Positions 33,201 through 44,611 are shown, numbered from the stretch's first letter. The stretch is DNA of 64,000 bases from Marthasterias glacialis (GCA_911728455.2 OU452226.1:10205498-10269497), one strand, 5' to 3'. Made by a program: numbers and translations. The notes: a model not told the origin generated them from the sequence alone.

Positions 33201-36168
33201 GGTCAGAACCTAGAACTTGATGAAATAGATCAATCTAACGGCGTGAACGTTATAACCTACGACAGGGATACTGGCATGATCTACCTAGCAGCAAAGGTAA
33301 ACTAGAAACCTGGATCCAATTTCATAGAGCTGCTTGAGCAGCAAATATTGCTTACAAATTTACTGCTAAGCAAAAATGAGCAGGATACCAGTCACAAATT
33401 GTACATGTGACATGGTAGCTTGGCCGGTTACCCTATTCTTGTAAGCATAATTTTGTTGTGCTTAGCTACTTTTTGTGCTTTTAAAAGCAGCTCTATGAAA
33501 TTGGCTCCTGATACTACCTCAGCGGTCTTTAACCCTCCCTTTCTTTTCTGTATTCAAACACATGGCTTTGGCTGCAGTTCTGGCTTTGACTGAGGCTGCA
33601 GCTGCAGCCATATCCAAGTAGAGCTGTGCATTAGTTCTCTACTGTGCCACAAGGTTTTTGTCACCCACCAGAATAAAATGACAAGAAGAAAAAAACATTC
33701 TTTTGATCTCTAGCTGTGCTCTGTGGTCACATATGGGTCAATGTGGCTGGCTCCCAAACGACGCGTTTACATGCCTTCAGCTGGACCACGTTGTAGCTGC
33801 ATCCTTCGCTAATCAGCTTTTCATGATTAGCCTCCTAACGATCACTAATAAGCAATACCTCAAAGAGTTTATGCACTCTGATTATTTGAAGGCTGGTCAT
33901 GTGGGGGTGTATTAACATGTGATATGAAGACCGGCTCTGTGAACTTAACGAGTAAGTGGCCCCTAAACAAGTGTATTGCTGTAAATTCTGTATCAAATCA
34001 AGAGAAAACTCAGTAACTCATAAGAAGGAAACTTGTGAAGTGAGTAATCAAAGCTGGAGCATTGACAACTTTATTTTTATTTTTCCTGCCTTTTATCGAA
34101 GGGTGACTCAGTAATCCGTTACTATGAGCTCACAGACGAGGCACCCTACATCTTCTGGTTAAGTATGTTCCAGGAAAAGCCTCAGACGTTCGCAGCGGCA
34201 ATGCCCAAGCGAGGCTGTGATGTGAATCAGAACGAGGTCATGCGATTCTACCGCATCGAGAAATCATCCAAGGGGAACACGAATCACTTTGTTGTCATCC
34301 CCACTTCGATGACAGTACCGCGAAAGGTGAGGACTGAGGATAGTGAACCCCTACTGATCATGTGATCAACCCCCATCTCGGCTGTTTTACACAGCTAGCC
34401 TCTTGTTATTCCTTTATCCATTTTGTATATCCTAGATCAATTTATAGCAGGAACTTGGATCTTTTTGGTAATTGTAAATACCTGTCAACATATCTATGGC
34501 TTTAAATTTAATTACTAAACAAAAAATTTATAAAAGAAAATAATGAAATGTAAGATTTGATGTTTCCTAAGTTGAACTGTGAATAAATTGAGCCTACAGG
34601 GGAGTCCAGGATCTGTGGCTTTTCTTGGAAACATGATTTCACAGGTTACATGGTCTACAAATTGATACTGTAAGAAAACATGCAGTCATGTTGTTTAGTA
34701 AGAGATGGTCAACTATTCATCCAAACGTTTGTTATAATTTGGGGTTTCTTTAGTCGGATCTCTTCCAAGATGACTTGTTCCCAGACGCCCCCGGATATGA
34801 AGCAGCACTGACCGCTGACCAGTGGGAGGCTGGAGAGAACAAAGACCCCATCCTAGTTTCCCTGAAGGCTGGCTTCAAGGCGAAGGTGAAAGAGGTTCGC
34901 GTAGGGAAGTCAGTTAACAAGGTATCAGGGTTCACCAAAAAGGTTCAGAGTGGAGACGTTGGTGCCACTGCAGGAGCAGCACCTGGTAACGCAGTAAGTA
35001 GATTCTTCTGGTTCTGGGGCAGCTTTTCATGATACCTGCAGCTCTAAGCACAGTTTCTATTTCATAACCATTTCTTCCCAGTAGCAAAGCAAAAGGCTTG
35101 CAAAATTCCCCGGCAGTTTGTGCAAGCAGACGAATGGCGCAGCAATGCAAGTCCATTGTGTGAACATGCACACACGTTGACAAATACTATTGATCATTTA
35201 TGAAAAACGCTTTTGCTCTCGCAAGTTTTTAGTGAGAACAAATAGGTGCTTACCAAACAATTTTATGAAATTGGGCACAGGTTTTAAGGGTCTGGTACAA
35301 TTTGGAGAAAATAAGTTTGTGGGTTTGGGAAAATAAGTTTCATTCCAACACAGGAAACACATTTTGGAAGGTGTTTGAATGATATTTTTTTGTTTATATC
35401 TGTGGTTGACCGTAGATCAAATATTCATGAGTTTTGTGTTTGTTTTATATCGACATGGGTTCTTTAGTTGGTGGTCAATTTAATGTTTGTCACTTTGTTA
35501 CTTGAGGATGTTCATGAGATTTTGTTCACCTTCATTGCCATCTTTTCAATATACTTCTTTGTTTTTTTAAGCCCTTTGAATTTGGTACCTGTATAGTGAA
35601 ATAGCTTTCGATTTTTTTTACTTATATATAATGATTAACTATTAAACTTTTACGAACGTATGTACATTTTTATGCAATTCAGCCCGTGGGCTATCGTGTG
35701 ATTTTATTCGTCATTGAACATCCAAAGTGTCCAATGTTGAATAAATAAACTAAGGTGAGGCTCCATGCAAAGCTTATGATAGCACCTAATTTAGGCCTAT
35801 AAGTTAAGTAGCCGTGTGTGACGTGGTTTAGTGCAAATAAAGGTGTTGTTGTTTTAAGGTTGTTTCTCTTTTCTTTTAATGCAAGAGAAAACGGATTCTC
35901 TCCAACTGGTTGCCAATTTTCTTTCAAGTAACTCTTTCCCAAAATAGGCCGTGACTTTAATGGTCGTTCGCATTATTAAAACTTACTTTTCGTTGTATTT
36001 TTTGTGTGTGTGTTACCACAGGAACTGAAGGCCCTGCAGGATGAGGTCAAGTCTCTCAAGTCCACTGTGAAGAGCCAAGACGAGCAGATCAAGGAGAACA
36101 CGGGCAAGATAGAGGAGCTGCAGAGCAAGCTGGAGCTCCTCACCGCCAAGGTGGGCAATTCAGACTAG
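24296..36168 (+). CDS. Coronin, type I-like, complete, eight exons
   Basis: WD-repeat actin-binding protein regulating actin turnover and Arp2/3 at the cell cortex. Exons: 24296-24496, 28695-28950, 29813-29988, 31145-31258, 33195-33296, 34102-34326, 34754-34993, 36022-36168; total 1461 nt (486 aa), frame continuous. The start MAGKFVRASKFRHVFG is the coronin N-terminal signature. WD motifs include GHKGKVLDLAWNPFDDNIIA, AVYLWNIPD, LLWHPTAENILLTSG, CKILIWNL and GFDKMSARQFALWNA. The extension TMTVPRKSDLFQDDLFPDAP is diagnostic of the family. A linker of about 50 residues precedes a C-terminal coiled coil (ELKALQDEVKSLKSTVKSQD, then IEELQSKLELLTAKV). KIEELQ replaces the usual R-I-x-x-L-E trimer motif, a conservative but notable change. 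Closest to CORO1/CORO6 class; exact orthology needs a tree. Confidence 0.95.
24852..25636. mobile_element. Foldback DNA transposon, 769 bp, with 8 bp target duplication, in coronin intron 1
   Basis: The element spans 24860-25628. Its left end GGGTCCTACTAATTGCCGAC and the complement of its right end CGGTCCTACTAATTGCCGAC agree, and the arms stay complementary for about 300 bp (to 25159 and from 25319) with a 160 bp AT-rich spacer. The 8 bp GTGTTCTG at 24852-24859 is repeated exactly at 25629-25636. No transposase frame. Eight-base duplications are typical of hAT and a few other superfamilies. A short internal repeat, ACCGACAACTC, occurs twice near each end. Confidence 0.9.
26083..26287 (-). mobile_element. 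Leu-type SINE, antisense, in coronin intron 1
   Basis: Contains the complement of the B box (GACTCGAACCCACACTCTGC) and CAGAAACACCAGAGCTTGAG as in the 30168-30606 copy; the extreme head is shortened. TAGTGG at 26077-26082 and 26288-26293 may be its target duplication (6 bp, so weak). Confidence 0.75.
26268..26802 (-). CDS. Possible short gene antisense in coronin intron 1, function unknown
   Basis: Tentative. On the minus strand an ATG at 26802-26800 in good context (CAAAATGA) opens MTTWLMNHSDSL and runs to a strong donor TTTG|GTAAGT after 26765. A TTTTAG acceptor before 26451 continues in frame as CLLHVMYVMFVNVL, a hydrophobic stretch that could be a membrane helix, then a TGA (26411-26409), then MGMKPLGYKMSDIPEDNQAD and LLEKNIEYKLALLKAHATT, ending at 26268 inside an antisense SINE. 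Alternatively the coding region is only the 45-codon frame 26405-26268, whose ATG sits in an ideal ACCATGG context. An inverted CCAAT box (CTGATTGG) lies just upstream of the first ATG. I recognise no family. Either a small membrane protein gene, a pseudogene cut by the SINE, or chance. Confidence 0.3.
27130..27191. repeat. Hairpin with 28 bp arms
   Basis: Arms 27130-27157 and 27164-27191 match with one mismatch (core GTACATGTATACATGTACGG) around TGAACG. It is followed upstream by a smaller palindrome (ATCTGGATCAAA / TTTGATCCAGAT) near 27006-27032. Confidence 0.85.
27404..27822 (+). mobile_element. tRNA-Leu-like SINE with internal duplication, in coronin intron 1
   Basis: Head: TCATGGCCGAGCAGTCTAGA (A box) and GTGGATTCGAATCTCGGTTC (B box). 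Tail: AGGGCCAAATAAATGCCAAT then TTGTTATTATTACT. Inside, about 52 bp (CTTGGGCAAGACACTT ... CCAAAAGTAAATG) occurs at 27496 and again at 27656, so the body is partly duplicated. Related to, but distinct from, the SINE at 2434. Confidence 0.75.
28960..29075. repeat. Single copy of the 115 bp repeat, coronin intron 2
   Basis: CTCCCACTGTCTGACCATTC, CATGGTTTTGAATGATA, GATATGATATCATATGGTGA: the unit of the tandem array at 16369-16880, starting only about ten bases after the exon 2 donor. The unit is therefore dispersed, not only tandem. Confidence 0.85.
30168..30606 (-). mobile_element. tRNA-Leu-derived SINE, full length, antisense, coronin intron 3
   Basis: On the minus strand: head GGCGTGTCACGGCCAAGCGG, B box complement of GGGACTTGAACCC, body with TGGGACGTAAAGCCGTAGGT and GAACCCAGTGCACTT, and an (ATT)n tail at 30168-30200. 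Same family and body as 2434-2826. The 122-codon frame at 30192-30560 is inside this SINE and is not a gene. Confidence 0.9.
30825..30975. repeat. Tandem duplication of about 80 bp, coronin intron 3
   Basis: GGCAATTGCCTTCATGCCCC and CTGGTCAYTGCCTTGGTGC occur twice, about 80 bp apart, separated by CATTTCATCCCTGATACTAC. The GAAGGCAATTGCCTTC core is palindromic. Confidence 0.85.
31365..31500. mobile_element. Family A element, degenerate, coronin intron 4
   Basis: AGAGCTGTTAAGCATAACAA, GGGGTTACCAGTGATCCACA and GTTAAGCGACATTTTCTG in family order with internal deletions. Confidence 0.5.
32374..32576. mobile_element. Family A element, full length, coronin intron 4
   Basis: Left end GGGCCCAGTTTCATAGAGCT, right end AGCTCTATTGAAGTTGGGCCC, inverted repeats of about 28 bp. 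Inside are AATAAGGTTACCAGCC and TTGACTGGGATCCTGC. A second, truncated copy follows directly. Confidence 0.9.
32578..32705. mobile_element. Family A element, 3' truncated, coronin intron 4
   Basis: GGGCCCAGTTTCAGTAGAGC, AGAATAAGGTTACCAGCC, CCATTTGTGACTGGTTTCCT, then the similarity stops at about 32705. It begins two bases after the preceding full copy, so the pair is head-to-tail. Confidence 0.85.
33312..33510. mobile_element. Family A element, full length, coronin intron 5
   Basis: Left end GGATCCAATTTCATAGAGCT, right end AGCTCTATGAAATTGGCTCC; the interior runs in the opposite direction to 32374-32576 (TACCAGTCACAAATTGTACA, GGTTACCCTATTCTTGTAAG). It starts 16 bp after the exon 5 donor. CCTG flanks both ends and may be a 4 bp target duplication. 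Confidence 0.88.
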
Positions 36169-36289
36169 TGTGAAACCATTGGAGGTGGAGCCACGCGTTA
36201 ACCTTGTATGTATGCATTACCCAGTTCAGACAATGTCCCACAGCCTACACATCTCATGCACCAGTGTCAAAGAGTCAATCACAAACAAC

Positions 36290-36545
36290 GAACATGACAT
36301 TGTACCCCGGCGGATGACCAGTTTTTGTTAAGCAAAATTTGCTATGCTTAGAAAAAAATTAAGTGTTCTAGCAGCTGTGTGAAATTGGGCCTAGGTTTCT
36401 TATGTCAAAATGATTCCGTGCTTAACACAGCAAGTGCAGATTGCAAACTTGTTCTGGGCCCAATTTCATAGAGCTGCTGAAGCACACAACACAATTCTTG
36501 CTTACCAGATTAAGGTGAACAGCCAAAATACCATACCACTTCGGC
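36290..36545. mobile_element. Two truncated family A copies
   Basis: A right half at 36290-36395 (TGACCAGTTTTTGTTAAGCA ... TGAAATTGGGCCTAG) and a left half at 36455-36545 (GGGCCCAATTTCATAGAGCT ... CAGCCAAAATACCATACC). They may be two fragments or one rearranged copy. Confidence 0.75.
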
Positions 36546-36959
36546 TTTGCAGATTACCAAAATGAAATGATATGGTCTGATGGTATCAACTGCGTGAGAT
36601 CTGTAGTATGTGTACAGGGGGTTAAGTAAATTTATATACAGTGTGTGTGAATATAAGAACCAGCACACAATACATTTTATTAGGGCATGTACCTATCAAT
36701 AATTAAACATTTAGAAATACTAAAGCTCCTCAAATAAATTTGTATTAAACTTTTAATTTGAGACAGTTTAAAAAAACGAACAAACATAAACTGATTTACG
36801 TACTGTATAGTGTGAATATTGAGCCTGTTGGATTCCGTACATCCAGTGTTTGAGATCGAGACACAGTTGGGGGTTTTCCCCCACTGTTGAAAAACTTCCC
36901 TGTTACAGAGGACTGTGAGTGATGAGAGCAGTTACATCCAGGGCCCCGATACCGTCCTT

Positions 36960-37145
36960 GCTCTATGCTGATACATACACAAATTTGCTAAGCACATGAA
37001 ATTCTTGCTTTAACAGAAACGGGTTACCAGCCAAAATGTCATTTAAGTTACATTGTTATGAATGGTGCCCCACTAAGTAGTTGCTTAGCTCATACATTTT
37101 CTAAGCAATATTTCCTGCTTAATAGCAGCTATGAAGTTGGGTCAT
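36960..37145. mobile_element. Family A element
   Basis: AATTTGCTAAGCACATGAAA, ACGGGTTACCAGCCAAAATG, ATGAATGGTGCCCCACTAAG, TTCCTGCTTAATAGCAGCTA then TGAAGTTGGG. Left end eroded. Confidence 0.75.
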
Positions 37146-37259
37146 GTTCGATGGGGAGGTTAGTCAATGTTTCATTCAATCTCGGGGGCCCAACTTCTTG
37201 TGGACAAGTCCAATCAGATGCCATGTCTGAAACCTGGTGACTGCATTACTGTAATATTT

Positions 37260-37440
37260 ACAGTTGCAGTAAATCTGGACCAGGGGCCAGACTCATAGAG
37301 CTCCTTGCCAACAAAAGTTTGCTTAGCACGGCAAAACTTTGCTAAGCTAAAACAGGTTACCTCGCAAAATGCCATGGAAGTGCACTAATTGCCACTGGTT
37401 CCCTGCAAATTCTTGCTCAGCATTTAAAAATCATCGAGTG
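37260..37440. mobile_element. Family A element, right end lost
   Basis: GGGGCCAGACTCATAGAGCT, CAGGTTACCTCGCAAAATGC, TTGCCACTGGTTCCCTGC, TTGCTCAGCATTT. Confidence 0.7.
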
Positions 37441-39287
37441 CTATTTTCCTCTGCAATGCATGGCCTTGGGAGTCAAATGGGATTGATACATGTAGAATGT
37501 GTGGTCACTGCACAAATCATTTTTGCCTATCACTTCCTATGAGGTTGCATTTCCTTTCGGATATAGCCCAGAAACTTCCACATCCAGTTTCCCTAGAATA
37601 AAACAAAAAACAACTTCAGATTTTCTGTCATGCCTCACAATCTCTAATACACACCTCTTTACATAGTATTATATAATTATCTTATATTTATTTTTCATTT
37701 ATTCCCAGTAATGTTTAGAGTATTGTTAAAACTAATACTACTTGAAATATTATTTTCCTGTAAATGGGTCAGTAGTAGGTGTTTTTTTTAAGACATTGTT
37801 TAAGCTTGTTGATCTAGTGGAGAGTTCTTGAGTAACATTTCAAGCATAACTTTGGTAGCGAACAATTTGTCAGTCACACCACTAACCGACGCATGGTGCT
37901 CCACAGCCAAATTTCAGTGTTCGGAGAAAATCGTGGTTGACATTGAACGATTTTTGAAATCGCTGTTTTGGAGACTGCTTACAATTTTATTGTTTTATTA
38001 TTTTTTTTACCAAAATGAAGCTGACTTCTTTATTCGTACCGAACTGTCAAAGTGATTTCAATCATGCAACTGTTTTTAATGAGTTTAATTCCTAAACAAA
38101 TATTTCGCTTCGTGAAAACACTAAACTTAAATAGGTCAGCAGATATGCCACTTCGTGAAAATGCAGAAGTTGAACCATATTTGTTTGGCACCATGCCAGC
38201 ACTACATGTATGTGTTTCAGTGGATAAAGTGGTATATCGCGATACGTCACTTCGTGGAAAGGTAAAATGACAAATCTAGTAATATGTCGGTCATGCTAAC
38301 TTAGTATAACTACAACAATATTATGTGTTAGGTCATGAAACTTGCTGAAAATGTTAATAGTAATGAGTATTTCAATAATTTGTACAAAACTTGATTTACC
38401 ACATGTTTTGGGGTTTGTTTTTTTTTCACCGAAATGACAGTTTGTGGTGTGACTGACGAATTAAAACTAACTTGATTCAATTAATTTGGTAATTGATAAA
38501 TAAAAGGGCTTTTATAGTCATGGCAGAAATGTTCAAATGTTTTTCCAAAAAATAACAATCGGTGATCCTTTACTAAAGGGGAAGGTAGAATATTTCCCTC
38601 CTTGATAAACATCAACGATACGGACATGTGACTGCTAGTGTAGACTTACCTTTGAACAAGTAGAGAAATTTATGCTAGATGTACCTTAAAATTAGCTGAT
38701 AAAATATGTATTTAAAAAAGTGTATGTGCCTTCCTTTATGATTCCTAAAATGTAGACAACTCTTTGATCATGTTTTTGGCAGCTTCCTGTAGTTCAATTT
38801 AGATAGAGACGCTTTGTTTTTCACAAACCTTTTAAGTTTTTTTGTTTTGTTTTTTTCAAAATGGCATAATTTTGATCTTTGTATAAATTCGAATGATATG
38901 ATTATTATTTTATAATAACATATGCAATCAATTTTTCATCCTATGATTTAGTAGTGTCTGCCTAGGTTACCTGATATGTCCTGATCTGTCTGAGCCCCTG
39001 AGAGCCAACAACAAACCACATGGGGAGAATTCAATTTGAAAGGTACCAGTCTGCTTTGGTCTTCAAATCTTAGGTACTCTGCACAGAATTAGAGAGAAAC
39101 AAAACAATAATATATCAGGTTTTTTTAAAGATCTTTAAACCAAATGTTGAACTAGGAATCATGAATGTCAGTACCACAGAGAAGTTCCTTTCCGTATGGC
39201 ACACGCATTTGAAGATCCATTTGATCAAAGTTCATAGGGTAGTCAGTTTTAAGAAAGCATTAAAAATGTCACAGTTTGTTCTCACAC

Positions 39288-39424
39288 TATAGACCGATCC
39301 ATTAAGCCCCGCCTTTGCTGTATTGACCAATCACAGGCGTGAGTGCCCAACCGAATGTCCGAAAAGCACGTTAGTGCATATGGCGCACATGCTCAGTGGG
39401 CGGGGCTTAATGGATGGGTCTATT
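39288..39424. mobile_element. Family E palindromic element, compact copy
   Basis: Left end ATAGACCGATCCATTAAGCC, right end GGCTTAATGGATGGGTCTATT, with TATTGACCAATCACAGG near the left. About 137 bp, the shortest and best bounded copy of this family. Confidence 0.85.
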
Positions 39425-40305
39425 GGCTCATTGGCTTTAAACTGCAATTGCATGTATTTGCAAATATTTGCATGAATGTGCATATTTGCGTATGGTATGT
39501 TTATGCATCAAAGTGAATTTAACTGCTGAATGGCTCTGAATGGTTTTAAGTACATTGTTCTTTCCATCATGCCAAGGTGTTTTTTTACTTAGATTTCATT
39601 GAAATTAAGTGACAGTTATAAGTTCACAGGGATAAGCAATTGCAATATATTAATTTTTTTAAGGCTACATAAATGCTACGTAAGCATAAGTGTATATCAT
39701 ATACATTATATGTGGAGTTAATTTGGCCTCCATTTTGCAAATCATGAATTGTATAATGTATATATATATAATTTGCTATAAAACCAAAGGAGATTAAAAT
39801 TGGGGGTTACACAAAACAAATAATAAGTGAGTAACATTTTAGTGGACTATTAAATACTAACTGTATAGATTGATGCTTATTTCATGAACATTTTTAAGTA
39901 GATACTCATTAAGTAGATATTTGCTTTGGGATTGTTGAATTTTTCTACTTAATTTTAGAATTAAGAAAAAAGTATATTATTTAAGTTGTTTTACAAAAGT
40001 ATTACTTGACATTCGTCCTTAAAAGCATGGCAGTGCACACTTTAGAAAGTGTCAGATGATTTCTCGTTGTTATTTGATGCTCGGTTCTGGCAAGTCAGTG
40101 TGATTCAGTGCAGGGAAAAGTCAATGTGTTTTTTTCTTATACTATCATTACGAGTGTTGGGTACCAGAATGTAATTTTGTTTCGCCGCCTTTTTTTCTGT
40201 ATGAAACAAGTAACTGGATTTGAAAATAAGACAATATCCCATAATATTGTTTTAAATTTGAAGTTTGTGAACATGGTTAAGCCGTGTATCCTCCCCATTG
40301 GCGCA

Positions 40306-40515
40306 ATCGGGGGGGGGGGGGGGTGGCAGGGGGGCCTGTGCCCCCCTCTCAGAACCCTTGCCCCTCCCCTATGCCTCCCAATGAGATCGAAAATACACTA
40401 ATGAATGGTTCAATACATTACATAGCACCAAAACAAACAAACAAAAAGACTACCCAACGAACAAACACTCTTGCCCCCCCCCCCCCTTGAAAATGCCTTG
40501 TTACACCGCTGATCC
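40306..40515. repeat. Family K: poly-G/poly-C flanked repeat
   Basis: A run of about 14 G at 40310, CCTGTGCCCCCCTCTCAGAA, a poly-C run near 40475, then TTGTTACACCGCTGATCC. The closing motif TTACRCCGCTGA also ends the element at 43640-43815. Non-coding; the G run could form a quadruplex. Confidence 0.65.
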
Positions 40516-41044
40516 TCCCATCACCGCCAGTTCAATCTCTCTCCCAGGGACCCACTCCATCCCTGCTGGTCCACACCTCCCTGGAGAATCAAACATGAAT
40601 TAATCAAAATATTGAAACATAATGCCATACTATAAGTATATCAATTGATGTACGCAACATGATGATGTATGCAACATGATGATATACGTCACTTCCGGTG
40701 TGTTTTTCCTTTTGATCCTGTCAAAGATTACTTGGCCTTGAGCAAGGTGACGTTGCTCTTCCTCTATCCGGGAAAGTGGTGGCTGATCGGTGCAGATAAG
40801 GTCACTGTGTTATTAGATTTCAATTTAATGGGACATTGTACGGGTTGCTGGGTGTGTGGAGATCGCCATAGAGGGCGTTATTTTGAGCTATCACAACGGG
40901 CTCAGTTTTAAATATAAGTGATTGTGTGTAGTTTTATTTCCAGTGTAAACCTGAATAAGGTTGAACTGTCTCTTTGTGTAATAATATACATTTGTCATAT
41001 AGTGCAGCCATCTTGTATTGTATCCCTCAATTGAGATAATTATG

Positions 41045-41120
41045 TAAGGCCGTGTGTGAAATGAGTAGCTTCCTTGTGGCTGCGGCTATTGGCTGCAGTT
41101 ATCTAGCCGTAGCCAAAGCG
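41045..41120. mobile_element. Family B fragment
   Basis: GGCCGTGTGTGAAATGAGTA and GGCTGCGGCTATTGGCTGCA, then CTAGCCGTAGCCAAAGCG. Right terminal motif absent. Confidence 0.55.
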
Positions 41121-41529
41121 TCAATGCGATTGAACTTGGGTTGGAAAACAGTCTGCCTTCTTTCTGTTAAATGACAACTATTATCGGTAACTGTTGTTGC
41201 ATAAAGAGTGTGTAAAACGAAGATGGCTGCGGGATATCATGATATTTTGTTACACTGACCATGAAACCACGTTTTTCTTTGCAAATTTATCAACTTTCTG
41301 AACTGTGCTATGCTTACAACAATACATGTAACAATCAAATTGTAAATATACTTTTGAGTTTCCTGCAAATTTAATTTCGTTTTTAGAGTTAAATGACTCC
41401 CTGCGTTTGTTTATTACTATTATTATTATTATTTTTATGGTGTCATAAAATGTTCTTCCACTTTATGGAAATTTTCCATGGTCGAAATTGAATTTTGCTT
41501 TTTTTTGTATAACTCAAATCAAAATTAAT

Positions 41530-41535
41530 AATAAA
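41530..41535 (+). promoter_or_regulatory. Distal AATAAA, candidate for coronin
   Basis: Canonical signal followed by a second overlapping ATTAATAAATCC. It would give a 5.4 kb 3' UTR; nearer AATAAA sites exist (for example near 36735), so usage is unknown. Confidence 0.25.
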
Positions 41536-42114
41536 CACTGTTTATTAATAAATCCTAATTTCCCGTTTGTTCATGTCTGTGTGAGAATGGACCTGTATAG
41601 GAAGGGAGGATGCCTGCCGGTAAGTCATTGCGTCACACGCGCTCGCATCCGCTGCACAGGATAGGAAACAATCCCTAAGTTGACGGTCGGCACACTAGTC
41701 GAAACGTCCATCATAAAAACGTTGACACTTCTCACAACAGCTAGTAGGCCCCTACTCTACAAGCTTTGTACAACCTCATAATTGCTTGGTACATGTACTG
41801 CCTTAATTTGGATCTCAACGCCCTTGCGTTTTATCTTCTGCATTTCCCTTTGCTCCCTCTCCCTCCCCTTTTAATTAAAAGTTAATTAATTAATTAAGTT
41901 AACTTAAGCCCTCTTCCTTAGAAGATGTTATTTACACTGTGAGCTGCCTGTCAGCCAGTGTTGTAAATAAGATAAATAATAACTGATTGATAGCACGCAT
42001 TTTTTTTAGTGCAATGGCTAACAAATACATAACATCGTTGGGCAATTCTTTTTATTTCAAAAGTTGTTGAAACAACATGAATGACTGATGGTGGTAGTAG
42101 CAGACGACAACATT

Positions 42115-42595
42115 GGCCGTATCCGGCTGTGGCTACGGCCTACGGATATGACTGTTGCTATTAGGATGTTGCCGAGGAAGTCTTATACTTCAATGCATGA
42201 TAACACGGCGATCCAGTCGTAGCCGTATAGCTGTAGCCGCCAATTCGGACACAGCCGACGGCCGTATCCGAATTGGCGGCTGCGGCTACTGCTATGACTG
42301 TTGCTAAGGCTGTGTCCGAATGAAGCGACTTCGAATGCAGCTATGACTGTTGGCTGCAACGACAACGTTGAAGAATAGGACTTTTTGGCGTCCCGGCCGT
42401 CTGCCGAAGCCATCAATTCGGACACGGCTTAAGGATGTTGCTAGGGGCCGTGTCCGAATCAAGCGACTTCGTAGCCACTGCCGAAGCCATTCATTCGGAC
42501 ACGGCCAAGTTCTGTACTTCAATGCATATGGCACAGCCATCCAGCCGTAGCCGTAGCTGTAGCCGCCAATTCGGCCACATCCAACCACTCCGAAA
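42115..42595. mobile_element. Nested cluster of family B elements
   Basis: CCAATTCGGACACAGCC, its complement, GTGTCCGAATGAAGCGACTT and TTCATTCGGACACGGCC appear at least seven times in alternating orientation, with CTTCAATGCAT-type interiors at about 42190 and 42515. This implies three or more insertions, some into each other. Confidence 0.8.
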
Positions 42596-43639
42596 CATTG
42601 CCAGTCGTGTTGCGCAATAAGTATCACCTGTTGTAACTTTGAGAGCCAATCAAATTGCTCTATTGCAAGAACGGCGGTAACGCCACATTTTTGAGACACC
42701 ACGTACAGCTCCAATGTAGTCGTTCTGCTTTGTAAAACGAGGGGAGCCATTTTGTTCCGATGTGAATTCCAAGAATGCACAACATTGTAGCACTAGAAGT
42801 TGGATTAAGCATGGATTAAGTATCATTGTTTAAATCCTGCTTTGTAAGGGATTGTTTCCGTGAGACTGCAACTCGTATCTTTCCCGCGATATTGTAATTT
42901 ATCTTGGGAAAATTACCTTGGAGAGGATGACAAAACTGCCGACTGACCGTTTCGTTGTGCGTGGTGTGTGCCGTCTGCCAAGGCCGTTGTCGTCGTGGTG
43001 TGTGTAAACACTACATCCTCGGACATATCGGATGATTGTTAAGGTGACTTCACGCATGCAAGACAGAGGCACGATACGGTGAGACAATTTTTGTTGTTGA
43101 ATGCTTTTGCTTTGATGTATAGAAACACATTGTAGCATTATTCTATCAAAATCCAGACACCGGCTATAGAGGGTAGGCACAGCCGTTTCCCTACAGTGAA
43201 CTTATGGCCGTTTTGACCTCAGTGAGGGCGCTGTTGTACATTATGTATCTCTGTGAGACTCATGATGTCAGACGCATAAGGTCAATAATATTAATAACTT
43301 GATAACATTTATATATATATTAATGATTTAATTCTTGCACAATGGCTTATCTTTGTTCACTATATAGCCCTTGATATCCCAGTTGGGCTCGAACTCGCTC
43401 CCTTGTGGAGTCCCATAACAAAAGGGAAGCGCAAGAACAATTGGGTCTCCACAGGGGAATTGTAAAGAGAGGGACGCCCCAAAAGGAAATTTGTGTACAA
43501 AGTCTATGAGAAAATATTAAATACGGGGACAAAGGAAAGTACAATAGAGATCTCCACAGGGATGCATTTAGAGAATGTGTGTTTTGGTATGGGGAGGGGT
43601 GGGTTGCCCATAATATACCATGTTGCTGATACACACATG

Positions 43640-43815
43640 CACATCCATCGATAGCCCCCCCCCCCCCCATAACCAACACTTGTCAAAAAAACTATGGTAC
43701 CTGTTCCACCCCACTAAAAAAACAATGCCCATCGTGCCCCGTGTCCCTTGCCCCGTGCCCCTCCCCCTCCCCCACCCCCACCCCCGTGAAAAATTACATC
43801 CTGGTTACGCCGCTG
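43640..43815. repeat. Family K repeat, C-rich
   Basis: Poly-C run at 43654-43668, then CCTTGCCCCGTGCCCCTCCC, CCCACCCCCACCCCCGTGAA and TACATCCTGGTTACGCCGCT. Same closing motif as 40306-40515. Confidence 0.65.
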
Positions 43816-44611
43816 ATGAATTTTGAGTGTCTCAGTCAGTTGTTGTTTTTTATGGCCAATACAAACAAAAAAGAAAACTTGTTCAAAGTAATAAGCAGCC
43901 GCTATCACCAATGTGAGTTTATAACAGGGTTGGTTGCATTGGTAAACAGCACTCTCTCGACGGATTATTAATTTAACAAATGAGGGGCCGTTTTTCACAC
44001 AGTAAAGTGTCCATTGGAGAAAACTACAAGTGACTTTTCAGATTTTGAAGAGAAGCCATATTTTTGTGCTTTCCCACTTTTGATTCAAAGCAGAAAACTT
44101 GGAAAAGATTGATTAAAAGAAAACACAAAACAGGATGAAAATGACGGAAAACTGCCCGAGTTTGAACCAGCTCTGAAGGCAGTTTTTAGACAACATGAAA
44201 GGGATATATAAAACAAAAGTAAATTCGCTCTGTTATTATTCCAAATCGTTTATTAAAACTATTATTTAACATGGGATCATAATATCATACAATGTAATCA
44301 GTAGCTCTAAATAAGCATTTAAAGCTAACGGCAGTTTATTTACAACGTCTTTGACATGATTTTTAATTGCCAACGAAGGTTACATTAATTTTTTTTTTTC
44401 AAGAACACAGCAGATTAATCCAAGAAAGGTTAGGATTGCGACTGTTTAAGGTTGGCCTGGGTATGTTGATTATGGAGAGAGAAAAATATTTGCTGTTGGT
44501 TATTATTATTATTTTTCATAAAAAAAATATTACACCCCTTATGCCTTAATTTGCTGAAAATGGCTTCTCGACAGCAACATTTTGTAATTTTTAGTAATTT
44601 AGCCTCTCACC

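Noticed and set aside
42304-42780. 158-codon minus-strand frame, one of the longest in the window
   Set aside because: Produced by inverted family B repeats; no conserved protein signature.
43347-43679. 110-codon minus-strand frame and the GGGACCCC-type repeats around it
   Set aside because: Overlaps a C-rich repeat, no domain; similar words at 56105-56220 show it is repetitive DNA.
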